Source: an uncultured Clostridia bacterium
GTDB taxonomy: Bacteria; Bacillota; Clostridia; Oscillospirales; Acutalibacteraceae
Assembly: GCA_947168785.1 (NCBI GenBank)
Contig: CAMVNL010000023.1
Coordinates: 1-12,789 of the forward strand
Direction of reading: 5' to 3'
DNA: 12,789 bases
Shown: one piece after another, positions 5,161 through 12,789 of the stretch
Numbering within the stretch: the stretch's first letter is position 1
How the letters are laid out: every line of letters starts with the position of its first letter
The notes under the pieces: generated by a model
Database searches by the model: none
Told to the model about the DNA's origin: nothing
What the model saw: only the letters and a program-made list of their open reading frames with translations
Program-made: the position numbers and the translations under genes

Positions 5161-5262
5161 TCATCTTCTGCCGAAAAGGTGGGCGAAGAAATACAGGATG
5201 GAGTGGAAAAACCGGATGAGCCTGCCAAAGAAGGACGTGCCGTGATCCGTGTTGTCCCACTT
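5161..5262 (-). other. C-terminal Phe/Arg tail of the surface protein, altered Cys motif
   Basis: Residues 2438-2471 contain CKWDNTDHG followed by SFFGRLIRFFHSILYFFAHL and a basic end. Similar tails end other large clostridial surface proteins, usually with a CxxC-type motif before the Gly-Phe-Phe block. Here the second Cys position is Asp (Cys2438 is unpaired). The amphipathic aromatic/basic segment may hold the protein at the membrane or wall. This is recalled family knowledge plus inference. Confidence 0.5.
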
Positions 5263-8200
5263 GCAGAGATTGTCTCCCGCTTGCGTGTCGGGCGCTGAGG
5301 GATAGATGGGCTCTGTGGGATCAGTGGGCTCTGTGGGGTCGGTGGGCCCTGTGGGATCAGTGGGCTCTGTGGGATCAGTGGGCTCTGTGGGATCAGTGGG
5401 ATCGGTAGGCTCCGAGGGGTCAGTAGGCGTTGTGGGGTCATCGGGTCCGCCGGTGGCGGGGAGAACTTCCGTTTTGACGTCGGTATAGACCTCTCCGCCG
5501 AATTGGGTCGAGGCGGTATAGGTCTTTTCGCCTGTCTCAGTGGCGGTGGGCTGTCTGGTCACCGTGCTTGTCACGGTAACGGCGGGCATCTGCGTGTCGT
5601 CGCCGTTTTTGCAGGTGAAGGCAACGGCAGCGGTAAAGTCCTCTGTCCAGCTCCACACGGGATCCCCGTAGACGTGGCCGGCGGTATTCGGAAGCGAGAC
5701 GGTTTTTTCCTCGCTTTGCCCGTCATAGGAGGCTGTGCAAACGGTATATGCGTCGGTTTCACAGGACGCCTCATGCTCCTCCCGGGACATTTCGGCGGCC
5801 GCGAAGGTCACATGCGCAGCGTTGTTGACACAGACGAGCTTTGCCTCGGCGGTCATGCCGTCCTCGCTCCACACGAAGGAATCAAACTGATAATCGTGGT
5901 TCAGTTTTGTGTTTTCCACAGCGAGTTCTTCCGTTTCGGCGGTATAGATCCCGCCGTCGAATTCCACGGCGGCCAGATATTTGATGAGCTGATCGTTCTC
6001 GCAGTCGGCGGGAGAAACCTGAGAAAACAGAGGGCTGACGTCTGTTGCGGTCTGCTCGTCGCCGCAAGCGCAGGTGAACACGGCTGTGGCGCTGCTGTGA
6101 TCCGTTGCCCAACGCCATGCGGGAGTTCCGTAGGTATGTTTATGGGGCGGATCCACCCAGACGGGGTAGAGTTTGATATTCTTCGTAAACGCGTAAGCGT
6201 CGCCTGCTTCCAGAATGTCGCCGGCGGTTTGGGAATCCACCCGCCAGGAACCGAACGCCTTGCCTTCGGGCGCTTCAAAGGGACATTCCGGCGCGGTGAA
6301 CGCGGAAGGATCCACAAGCATTGTAGTGTGTTCGTTGTCCGTTTTGCCATACAGGGTGACGTTCGCTTTGATCAGGACACCGAGCTCTATGGGCTCCGCA
6401 AAGCTGCCGAGGGGAAGGTAATCTCTGTAGTTTTCCACATAGTAGTAAACGGTGTGCTGACCCGCAGAAGCGGCCTGGATTTTTTTCCCGAAGGGCTGGG
6501 AAGGCGGAAGATCGGCGCTGTAGATCGAATGATAGGCGGATTCTTCTTTTGAATCCACGGCGTATTGGATAATGCCGCCCTCCACGCCTTCAAAGGTGGC
6601 GATCGTCTGATTGCTGCCGTTGTAAACAAGGTCTTTGCCAGAGAGCACTTTCACTTCAGCCGTTTTTTTAGTAACCGAATAGGCCGTCGTGATCGTCACG
6701 CTCTGTTGTGAGCCGGTGATCGTGACCGAAGCGGTATAATCGCCGGCTTCGGAGGGATTCAGTCCCTCATAGGGCGCGCCGTCCCTGGTATAGTGAATGC
6801 CGGAGACGTTCAGCTCGCTGAACTGATAGCTCGGCGCGGTCAGCTCGGCTCTGTAATAACTGCCGTTGCTGTAAACTTTGTCCTCAGACGTCAGGGTATA
6901 CGTCAGCGCGGTATGATCGCCCAGCGGGCAGCCTTCGTTCACGCAATGCGCGTATGCCGTATCCGTGCGCCTCGGGGCAAGCTCCACCGCGAAGGAATGG
7001 TCGTGAACGGCGAAGATAGCTTCTCCGTCATCGTCTGTGCCGATGAAAAACCGGTCGTCGTTGTCGCGGTCGCTGAAGAAGGATTCCGACGCGGGGGTAC
7101 CGGCGTTGTCGGCACCGTACCCGGAGGTAAAGACGATCGCGCCGTTGTAAGGCTCGTTTTCGGTATAAACGCCCACGCGTGCACCGCGCAGCTCACCTGT
7201 TACGTTGATTTTGGAGGAACCGGCAAGGAAAACACTGCCGTATTCGTTGTCCGTGATCACCGGACTGCCGGAAATATTGATACTGCTGCGTCCGCTCACG
7301 TTCACGCCCCAGATCGCGTTCTGACAGATCTGCGCGCTGCCGGACAGATTGAAAACGCTTTCGGCGTCGAGCGACACGCCGGTTCCAGTGTTGTTCCGGA
7401 TGACGCCGCCGTTCATATGGAACGTTCCGCCCCAGTTGTTCACAGCGGCTTGCATTTCGGGTGTGTTGATGATGGAGCCGCCGTTCATATGGAACGTTCC
7501 GCCTTCAAGATAAATGGCGCCCTTGCTGCTGACGAAGGAATCGAAGCAGACATCCCAGGTGCTCAGCGTTCCGCCCTCTGTGACGTTGACGGATATGTTG
7601 GACGCGCCGACGAGTCTGCCGCCGCCGTCGCCGTAAAGATTCAGCTTGCCGCCGCTGTTTACGAATATGTTGGTGTCCGGGTTATAACCGCGCTTGCTGA
7701 ACGTCACGGTATGGCCGAACAGACAGAGGTTCAATTCCCCTGTAATGGTCCACGGACCGTTCGCCCATGCCACGTCGTTGGCAAGAAAATAGTTTCCGCT
7801 TGTGGGCAGACTGTCCGTGTCTGTCCAGCGGGTAAACCGAACGCCGTTGTGCTCGTGCAGCTCGGAGATGGAGGCCGTGACGACAGCCGGATCGTCTTTG
7901 CTGTTGACGCTCTCGTAACCGGGGCTTTCGAAATACCACTCGATCGTATAGTCTCCCGATTCTTTCGCCTCAGGCAGACGGTAGCTCCAGTCGCCGCCGT
8001 TGACACGATAACGGATCAGACCGTATTCCATCACGTCCGTTGCCTCAACCAAAGGCTGGTCGGCGTTGGTCAGCGGAAGGTTTTCCAGTCCGGTGACCGT
8101 GATCGCGGGCGCCGCGCCTTTGACGATGCGGATCGTTTGCGTCATGACGACGGTATCGCCCTGGCCCCGGACGGGTGCGACCGTGGCTTTGGCCGTATAT

Positions 8201-11200
8201 TCGCCCACGTCGACAGGGGCGGTCTCCAGCTTCGCGCCGGTTTCGTCGTAATATGTGACCGGACTGACGCGGATCAGGGTCTCATCGGGAAAAGCGGTGG
8301 TCCACAGATAAGCTTTCTGCTTGACGGCAACTGCGGTGACCGCCTTGCCGTCGTACGCTTTCGTATAGGTTGCGCCGGACTGGCCGTCTGTCTGCAGCTC
8401 CACGGTTTTCAGCTCCGTTTCGTTGCAAAGGGCGTCGCCGCCCAGGGTGGTGTTCACGCAACGCACGGTCACTTTAGAGGGGTCGCCATCCCCGGGCAGG
8501 ATCTCCCATCTGTGCCGGTGGATCTCCGGTTCGAGCTGTTCGTCGCCGCCTTCCTTCCACACCGCGTAAAACGTTACGTCTTCTGTTACGCAGATCGTTT
8601 CACCGGCCTGCCGGATGATGTCGGAAGATCCGATTTTCCAGCCGTCGAAGGCTTTTCCCGCAGGGGCGTTGAACAGACAGGGCGGCAATGTATAATCCGC
8701 GCCGGCCGCGAGCGTTTCCTCCGGCATATCCAAGCCAGAGCCGCCGTTTTTATCAAAGCAAACGTTCACGGCGGAACCGACCGCGACCTCGCCGTCATAC
8801 AGTCCCAGTGCGCGGGTTTTGTCGTCGCTGAAGAAATTGGCGAGCGTTCCCCTTCCGGGCAGTCCGTCCGTCACGGGGATATGGTAATCGGCGTTCGGGC
8901 TGCCGTTGGCGGTAACGCCGATCAGGGCGTTCGGGGAAAGGGCGCCGTTGATTTCAATGATCGCTTTTTTGCCGACAATCAGATTGCAGGTATAGGAGTT
9001 CCCCTCCGGAACATTGTCTTTGATCACGGGATCGCCGGAAAGCGTAAGCGTACAGCGATCCGAAATATACACAGCTGCAGGCGCCGTGTTGCCGACGATG
9101 GCGCCGCCGTCGATGGTAAAAGGCGCGCCGCTGACGTTCAGAACGCCCTTCGAGCTGCCGGTATTGCCGGTGATCACGCCGCCGTGCATGGTAAAGCCGC
9201 AAAAGCGCTCAAAGCCGTTTGTTTCCGTCATATTCACCACGCTGCCCGACAAGGCACTGCCGCCGGTAAGCGTTCCGCCGTAAAGGGTAAAGCGGCTGTT
9301 GGTGAGATTCACCAGTCTGCATTTTCCGCAGCCGTCGATCACGCCGGCGTCTTCATGGTCGTGGATAAAGAGATGCCTTGCACGAACGTCGATCACGGCC
9401 TGGTCCGTGAAGTTGTCGGAGATCCGGACCGAATGTCCGTTCAGGCAAAGATGCGTTTCACCGTCGCGCAGACTGTAAGCGCCGGTGAGTGTGACGTCGT
9501 GCGTCAAGTAATGGCAGCCGTATTGCGGAAGCGATCTCCGCTCGGCCTCGCTGTCGCCCCAGGGATAGAACACCACGCCGTCATGCTCGTGCGCCGCATT
9601 GGCGGTGATCAGGATATCGCTGCACACGTCCAGTGTAAAGGACGCTTCTCCGGCGGCGCTCAGCGCCAGCGCACGTCTTTCGCCCGTCGGTTCTCCATTC
9701 GCGTCGGTTTCGGCCCAAACGATCCCCTTGATTTCATCCGAAGCGGGAACGCCGACCTCGATCGTATCTCCGTAAACCGCGGTATCGGCAGCGCTTCCGT
9801 TGACCCGGACCGTGATCGGATCGTCGAAACGGATCTGATATTCGTTTTTCCGGAACGTGGTATAGACCGCAACGTTGCCGTTCTGCGGCATGGTGAACGT
9901 ATGCGTCAGGGGCAGTCCCTTTCCGTCGGTTTCATTCCGCACATAAACCGTTTCTCCGTTTGCCCGCATCCATATCTTCGTCAGACGACAGCCCGTGTCG
10001 GGCGCGGCCGTTACCGTAACGGCTGTGCCGGGTACGGCGTAAGAGGCGTTTGCCGAAGCGGAGCCGTTGTCCGAATCCACGATCACAATATCGTTCGCCA
10101 TCTGATAGGTCGCGGTCAGGGTCGTATCGGCGTTTACGGTGATCCGATCGCCGAAGGCGTATGCTGCCCCGCCGGTCGCCCAGCCGGTCTGCATATATCC
10201 GTGCTCCTCGCATTCGGTAAACATCGCGTCCGGAAGCATATAGGTCAGGCCTTTACCGATCACGACCGGTTCAGCGGATCCGCTGTAATCGCCGGGATCA
10301 AACGCGACGGTCACGCCCTGCCAACCGCAGACGGTACAGACCTTATTATCGCCGAAGGTGTGGGGCGCAAGATCGTTTTCGTTATAGGAAGCGGCGCAGC
10401 AGGGGCAAGCGCTGACACAGTGACCTTCCGGCGTTCCGTCATAGGTCGCTCCTTCATGCGCGCAGGGTTCAACTTTAACATAATAAGTATTCCAGGCTGC
10501 GCTGACTCTGGCGTCCTTCTGTACAGTGGCCATGGTCTCCTCACTGCTTCCCGAGGAAACCTTCAGGTCGTCGCCGAGATTCAGCGTACCGTTGGTTCTG
10601 TTGGTATCATGACCGTGACCGAAGGCGTGCGCCTCGTCGCCGCCGCCGACGGCAAAAACGGTGCTGTTCTCAATGGTGACGTCGGCGCCCGCGCCTTCAT
10701 CGCCGCCGCCGATGCCCGCGCCGCGGTAATCGGCGGAGTAGACCAGCTGACTGAGCGCGGTGAGGATCGCGCTTGCGATCATGCCGGAAACAGGCGAATC
10801 GATCCCATAGCCGCTGCCGGAGCCCTCAAATTGGATTGCCTCGCCGCGTGAATCGACCGGACCGTGTTCAACATACCAGTTATAATCAACGCTGCCGCCG
10901 AATGCGTCGACCACGCTGTTTTTGATCGTAACCTTGCCGCCGTCCGCGTCGTTGCCGCCGCCGATGCCCGCGCCTTTCCTGGAGGAGGCGGCGAAAACGT
11001 AGCTGTTGCTGATCTCTATGTTGCCGCCGGCGTTTTTGATGTGGCTGTCCTCCCATGTGCCCTGGGTACCGATGCCCGCGCCGTCAACGGAGGTTGCCAC
11101 AACATAGGCGTCGGATATTTTGATGGTGCCGGTGCCCGCGCCTTTCGTTCTGCCGGAGCCGATGCCTGCGCCGATGCCGGTGGAATAAGCGAATACCGCG

Positions 11201-12576
11201 CCGCCGGAAATGACGACCTCATCTTCCTTCCAGCAGCTGATAGCGGCGGCGTTTTCGGTTTCAGCCGGATCGGGATCTGTTTTGGCGGTCACGATACCGC
11301 CGCTGATATATTTTGAGCCGCACTTGGGAATATCGACCGTGGGCTGCCAGGGCGTCGTTTCCTTGATACACCTGCCGCCGCCGATCCCATCGGCCCACGC
11401 GCCCGCCTGCGCGAACACGTTGCCGCCGGATATATACACGTCGTTTCCGTCGCCGTCGGCGCCGCCGCCGATGCCCGCGCCGCAAATACCGCCGTAGGCC
11501 TTGACGTCGCCGCCGGAAATATAGATCGCGTTATCTTGGTCGCCTTCTACGCCGCCGCCGATGCCGGCGCCGTACTCACCCGCGTCTTCGTCATAGCCGC
11601 CCGCTTTGGCAACAACCGTGCCGCCGCTGATGCGGATCACGCCGTTCCCGCGGTTCTCTCCGCCGCCGATGCCGGCGCCCCCGTCGCCGCCGATGGCTTC
11701 AACCTCGCCGTCGTTGATGGCAATGGATCGCCAATCGCGGCTGTTCTCTCCGCCGCCGATGCCCGCACCGTTGTCGCCGCCCTGCGCAAAGATGACGCCG
11801 CCGTTGATCACAATGGACGCGTCCTTGCATTCGCTGGAGCTTCCGCCGCCGATGCCGGCGCCCCCGTCGTTTCCGATCGAATGGACATCGCCGCCGTTGA
11901 TGGTGATCACGGAGTCGCCGCTTTTTTTGTTCTTTTTGCCGTCGCCGATGCCCGCGCCGCCGCCGTCTCCACTGGCGCTCACGACGCCGCCGTTGATGGT
12001 AACGGACTGAAAGCCGCTGTCTTCGTCATAGCCGCCGCCGATGCCCGCGCTGTCTTCGCCGTGGGCCTGCACAACGCCGCTGTTGATCACGATATGCCCG
12101 CCGACGGCGCCCTCCTTGCCGCCGATGCCCGCCGCGTCGTCTGTTGCCACGGCGCTGAGCACACCGGTGGAATAATGCCCAACGCCCTGCGGGGCGTTGC
12201 TCTGGCCGTAAATGGTCAGCGTGCTGTTCTCGGCAACGTAAATTCCTCCCTTGACGCTCAGGTGGAGGTTGTCGCGGATGATCAGGCTCACGTCTCCCCG
12301 CACGGTAATCCCGTGTTCTATCGTGGGGTAAATTCCCATATTCGGCGATACATAGGCGCCGGTTGTGTACCACTTCGTTCCGTATTCGCCGCCCACGAGC
12401 TCGTAGGTATCGCTGTTGATCTCGGTCGGGTTGTATACCCGGCTCTCAGAACCGTCCGCTTGCAGAAAAATGACCTGCGTCACCCCTGCAAACGCCTGTA
12501 TCCCGCTGCTGAAACAGGAAATCAACATGATCAACGTCAATGCAGTGCTGATCGTTTTTTTCAGTTTCAGATTCAT
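5161..12576 (-). CDS. Giant secreted surface protein with GAGIGGG beta-helix and InlB-type repeats
   Basis: The 2471-residue protein begins with a signal peptide (residues 1-30: KLKK, a hydrophobic core, cleavage after AFA). In order it then has: an N-terminal cap (31-145); about 14 GAGIGGG-type repeats (147-650); a Cys-rich linker with CPCC and CTVCGW (about 700-755); an InlB-type repeat (756-825) and related beta repeats (to 990); a parallel beta-helix module opening HEHDGVVFYPW (997-1265) and an InlB-type repeat (1266-1345); MBG-like domains; a second module opening HEHNGVRFTRW (1574-1856); more MBG-like and InlB-type repeats (to 2143); three H-Y-W-D repeats (2144-2371); a Pro/Thr/Asp stretch (2378-2428); and a Phe/Arg-rich tail (2438-2471). 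It is predicted to be a cell-surface adhesin or glycan-binding protein. The start is ATG 12576, with GGGAGG 9 bases upstream. An in-frame TTG at 12660 is the -35 box of the promoter. No catalytic domain was recognised. Confidence 0.9.
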   Translation of the reverse strand: MNLKLKKTISTALTLIMLISCFSSGIQAFAGVTQVIFLQADGSESRVYNPTEINSDTYELVGGEYGTKWYTTGAYVSPNMGIYPTIEHGITVRGDVSLIIRDNLHLSVKGGIYVAENSTLTIYGQSNAPQGVGHYSTGVLSAVATDDAAGIGGKEGAVGGHIVINSGVVQAHGEDSAGIGGGYDEDSGFQSVTINGGVVSASGDGGGAGIGDGKKNKKSGDSVITINGGDVHSIGNDGGAGIGGGSSSECKDASIVINGGVIFAQGGDNGAGIGGGENSRDWRSIAINDGEVEAIGGDGGAGIGGGENRGNGVIRISGGTVVAKAGGYDEDAGEYGAGIGGGVEGDQDNAIYISGGDVKAYGGICGAGIGGGADGDGNDVYISGGNVFAQAGAWADGIGGGRCIKETTPWQPTVDIPKCGSKYISGGIVTAKTDPDPAETENAAAISCWKEDEVVISGGAVFAYSTGIGAGIGSGRTKGAGTGTIKISDAYVVATSVDGAGIGTQGTWEDSHIKNAGGNIEISNSYVFAASSRKGAGIGGGNDADGGKVTIKNSVVDAFGGSVDYNWYVEHGPVDSRGEAIQFEGSGSGYGIDSPVSGMIASAILTALSQLVYSADYRGAGIGGGDEGAGADVTIENSTVFAVGGGDEAHAFGHGHDTNRTNGTLNLGDDLKVSSGSSEETMATVQKDARVSAAWNTYYVKVEPCAHEGATYDGTPEGHCVSACPCCAASYNENDLAPHTFGDNKVCTVCGWQGVTVAFDPGDYSGSAEPVVIGKGLTYMLPDAMFTECEEHGYMQTGWATGGAAYAFGDRITVNADTTLTATYQMANDIVIVDSDNGSASANASYAVPGTAVTVTAAPDTGCRLTKIWMRANGETVYVRNETDGKGLPLTHTFTMPQNGNVAVYTTFRKNEYQIRFDDPITVRVNGSAADTAVYGDTIEVGVPASDEIKGIVWAETDANGEPTGERRALALSAAGEASFTLDVCSDILITANAAHEHDGVVFYPWGDSEAERRSLPQYGCHYLTHDVTLTGAYSLRDGETHLCLNGHSVRISDNFTDQAVIDVRARHLFIHDHEDAGVIDGCGKCRLVNLTNSRFTLYGGTLTGGSALSGSVVNMTETNGFERFCGFTMHGGVITGNTGSSKGVLNVSGAPFTIDGGAIVGNTAPAAVYISDRCTLTLSGDPVIKDNVPEGNSYTCNLIVGKKAIIEINGALSPNALIGVTANGSPNADYHIPVTDGLPGRGTLANFFSDDKTRALGLYDGEVAVGSAVNVCFDKNGGSGLDMPEETLAAGADYTLPPCLFNAPAGKAFDGWKIGSSDIIRQAGETICVTEDVTFYAVWKEGGDEQLEPEIHRHRWEILPGDGDPSKVTVRCVNTTLGGDALCNETELKTVELQTDGQSGATYTKAYDGKAVTAVAVKQKAYLWTTAFPDETLIRVSPVTYYDETGAKLETAPVDVGEYTAKATVAPVRGQGDTVVMTQTIRIVKGAAPAITVTGLENLPLTNADQPLVEATDVMEYGLIRYRVNGGDWSYRLPEAKESGDYTIEWYFESPGYESVNSKDDPAVVTASISELHEHNGVRFTRWTDTDSLPTSGNYFLANDVAWANGPWTITGELNLCLFGHTVTFSKRGYNPDTNIFVNSGGKLNLYGDGGGRLVGASNISVNVTEGGTLSTWDVCFDSFVSSKGAIYLEGGTFHMNGGSIINTPEMQAAVNNWGGTFHMNGGVIRNNTGTGVSLDAESVFNLSGSAQICQNAIWGVNVSGRSSINISGSPVITDNEYGSVFLAGSSKINVTGELRGARVGVYTENEPYNGAIVFTSGYGADNAGTPASESFFSDRDNDDRFFIGTDDDGEAIFAVHDHSFAVELAPRRTDTAYAHCVNEGCPLGDHTALTYTLTSEDKVYSNGSYYRAELTAPSYQFSELNVSGIHYTRDGAPYEGLNPSEAGDYTASVTITGSQQSVTITTAYSVTKKTAEVKVLSGKDLVYNGSNQTIATFEGVEGGIIQYAVDSKEESAYHSIYSADLPPSQPFGKKIQAASAGQHTVYYYVENYRDYLPLGSFAEPIELGVLIKANVTLYGKTDNEHTTMLVDPSAFTAPECPFEAPEGKAFGSWRVDSQTAGDILEAGDAYAFTKNIKLYPVWVDPPHKHTYGTPAWRWATDHSSATAVFTCACGDEQTATDVSPLFSQVSPADCENDQLIKYLAAVEFDGGIYTAETEELAVENTKLNHDYQFDSFVWSEDGMTAEAKLVCVNNAAHVTFAAAEMSREEHEASCETDAYTVCTASYDGQSEEKTVSLPNTAGHVYGDPVWSWTEDFTAAVAFTCKNGDDTQMPAVTVTSTVTRQPTATETGEKTYTASTQFGGEVYTDVKTEVLPATGGPDDPTTPTDPSEPTDPTDPTEPTDPTEPTDPTGPTDPTEPTDPTEPIYPSAPDTQAGDNLCKWDNTDHGTSFFGRLIRFFHSILYFFAHLFGRR
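5308..5442 (-). repeat. 18-bp minisatellite coding the Pro/Thr/Asp linker
   Basis: About five near-identical 18-bp units of the form TGGGCTCTGTGGGATCAG (plus-strand reading), followed by diverged copies, encode the six-residue period EPTDPT. The number of units can change by slippage without frameshift. The stretch forms the extended linker between the domains and the tail. Confidence 0.8.
10617..12141 (-). repeat. GAGIGGG repeat array within the surface protein gene
   Basis: Fourteen units of about 30-50 codons follow the pattern I-x-I-x-GG-x-V-x-A-x-GG-x-GAGIGGG. One unit is degenerate (AAAISCW) and others vary (GAGIGDG, ADGIGGG, GAGIGTQ). Plus-strand DNA shows the recurring GCCGCCGATGCC core. 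The pattern of alternating hydrophobic and small residues fits a right-handed beta-helix. Confidence 0.85.
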
Positions 12577-12585
12577 AAATAACAG

Positions 12586-12591
12586 CCTCCC
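12586..12591 (-). promoter_or_regulatory. Ribosome site fixing the start of the surface protein
   Basis: GGGAGG lies 9 bases before ATG 12576, directly before the signal peptide. This rules out the upstream in-frame TTG at 12660, which is inside the promoter. Confidence 0.9.
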
Positions 12592-12631
12592 AACCGCTTG
12601 ATCCGTAAAAAACCAATAATAATCTTTTTTA

Positions 12632-12660
12632 ATTATACCGTGTTTTCTCCTTGTTGACAA
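12632..12660 (-). promoter_or_regulatory. Promoter of the giant surface-protein gene
   Basis: TTGTCA (12660-12655), 17 bp, TATAAT (12637-12632). Transcription would start near 12625, giving a leader of about 50 bases. Confidence 0.9.
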
Positions 12661-12721
12661 GCATCAAATAAAGCGAATCAGGTTCTTTGGTGATAATCAA
12701 TATGAATTCAAACGTATAATT

Positions 12722-12789
12722 TGTCGTTTTTTTCTGGTATTATAATTATTTTTGTGCTACAATGTTCAAAACGACAGGAAAAAGGAGAG
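12722..12789 (+). promoter_or_regulatory. Upstream region and ribosome site of a gene beyond the right edge
   Basis: AAAGGAG (12781-12787) is a strong plus-strand ribosome site at the very end, so a plus-strand gene very probably starts within a few bases after the window. Upstream, TGCTACAAT (12755-12763 region) resembles an extended -10 box. A TATAAT at 12741-12746 is a second candidate, with TTGTCG only 14 bp before it. Arms TGTCGTTTT (12722-12730) and AAAACGACA (12768-12776) form a perfect inverted repeat around these boxes. The gene itself cannot be seen. Confidence 0.6.

Noticed and set aside
5449..5463. LPATG sortase motif at residues 2372-2376
   Set aside because: It is 95 residues from the C-terminus and is followed by a Pro/Thr/Asp linker, not directly by a membrane segment and basic tail as sortase substrates require.
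5503..6552. Plus-strand open frame opposite the C-terminal part of the surface protein
   Set aside because: Shadow frame with no start signals and no recognisable family.
6793..10851. Plus-strand open frame of 1352 codons opposite the surface-protein gene
   Set aside because: It has no ribosome site or promoter, reads as low-complexity Arg/Ala/Val protein, and mirrors the GC-rich codon pattern of the real gene, which has a signal peptide and clear repeats on the other strand.
10617..12141. CRISPR-like spaced repeats
   Set aside because: The recurring GCCGCCGATGCC core encodes GAGIGG in frame, unit lengths vary, and the intervening sequence also codes for repeat units.
11536..12582. Plus-strand open frame rich in AAADAGA repeats
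   Set aside because: It is the complement of the GAGIGGG repeats and runs through the signal-peptide region of the true gene.
12577..12660. 28-codon N-terminal extension of the surface protein from TTG 12660
   Set aside because: The TTG is the -35 box of the promoter, transcription starts downstream of it, and the internal ATG has a ribosome site and a normal signal peptide.

Overview
The window looks like chromosomal DNA from an anaerobic, probably gut-associated, member of the Clostridia (Bacillota; Oscillospiraceae/Ruminococcaceae-like). This is inferred from near-consensus sigma-A promoters with 17-bp spacers, strong AGGAGG-type ribosome sites, AT-rich intergenic DNA between GC-rich genes, and a very large secreted protein with GAGIGGG repeats, InlB-type repeats and a Pro/Thr/Asp stretch before an FFGRLIRFFHSI-type tail. 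Every complete gene is on the minus strand, so the order of transcription runs from high to low coordinates.

Right to left: (1) 12661-12789 is a divergent intergenic region whose far edge carries a plus-strand ribosome site for a gene outside the window. (2) 5161-12576 is one 2471-residue exported surface protein with its own promoter (12632-12660) and terminator (5051-5088). (3) 4660-2135 is a two-gene operon: a GxDLY/SGNH-type esterase followed by an uncharacterised protein resembling a carbohydrate-active (deacetylase-like) enzyme, with promoter 4775-4803 and terminator 2076-2113. (4) 1892-342 is a three-gene operon: a HTH-WYL regulator, a 39-residue unknown protein, and a stand-alone S24 peptidase with UmuD-like geometry, ending at terminator 184-225. 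(5) 1-166 holds strong hairpins and a minus-strand promoter reading out of the left edge, arranged like the left end of an IS200-type insertion sequence.

The most interesting structure is between the genes. The intergenic regions in front of the WYL operon and in front of the esterase operon are diverged copies of each other. They share the promoter (51 bp with 2 mismatches), a perfect inverted repeat GATTAAGCGTAATC just upstream of the -35, a hairpin, and the terminator of the preceding gene. The parsimonious reading is that the WYL protein controls both its own UmuD-like operon and the glycan-enzyme operon. The leader of the esterase operon also contains a 45-bp relic of the 5' end of a second copy of the deacetylase-like gene (38/45 identical, same reading frame), so this locus was built by duplication and deletion. 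WYL proteins such as PafBC and DriD respond to DNA damage, so a WYL plus UmuD-like operon may be a LexA-independent damage or stress switch. That is a hypothesis, not something the sequence proves.
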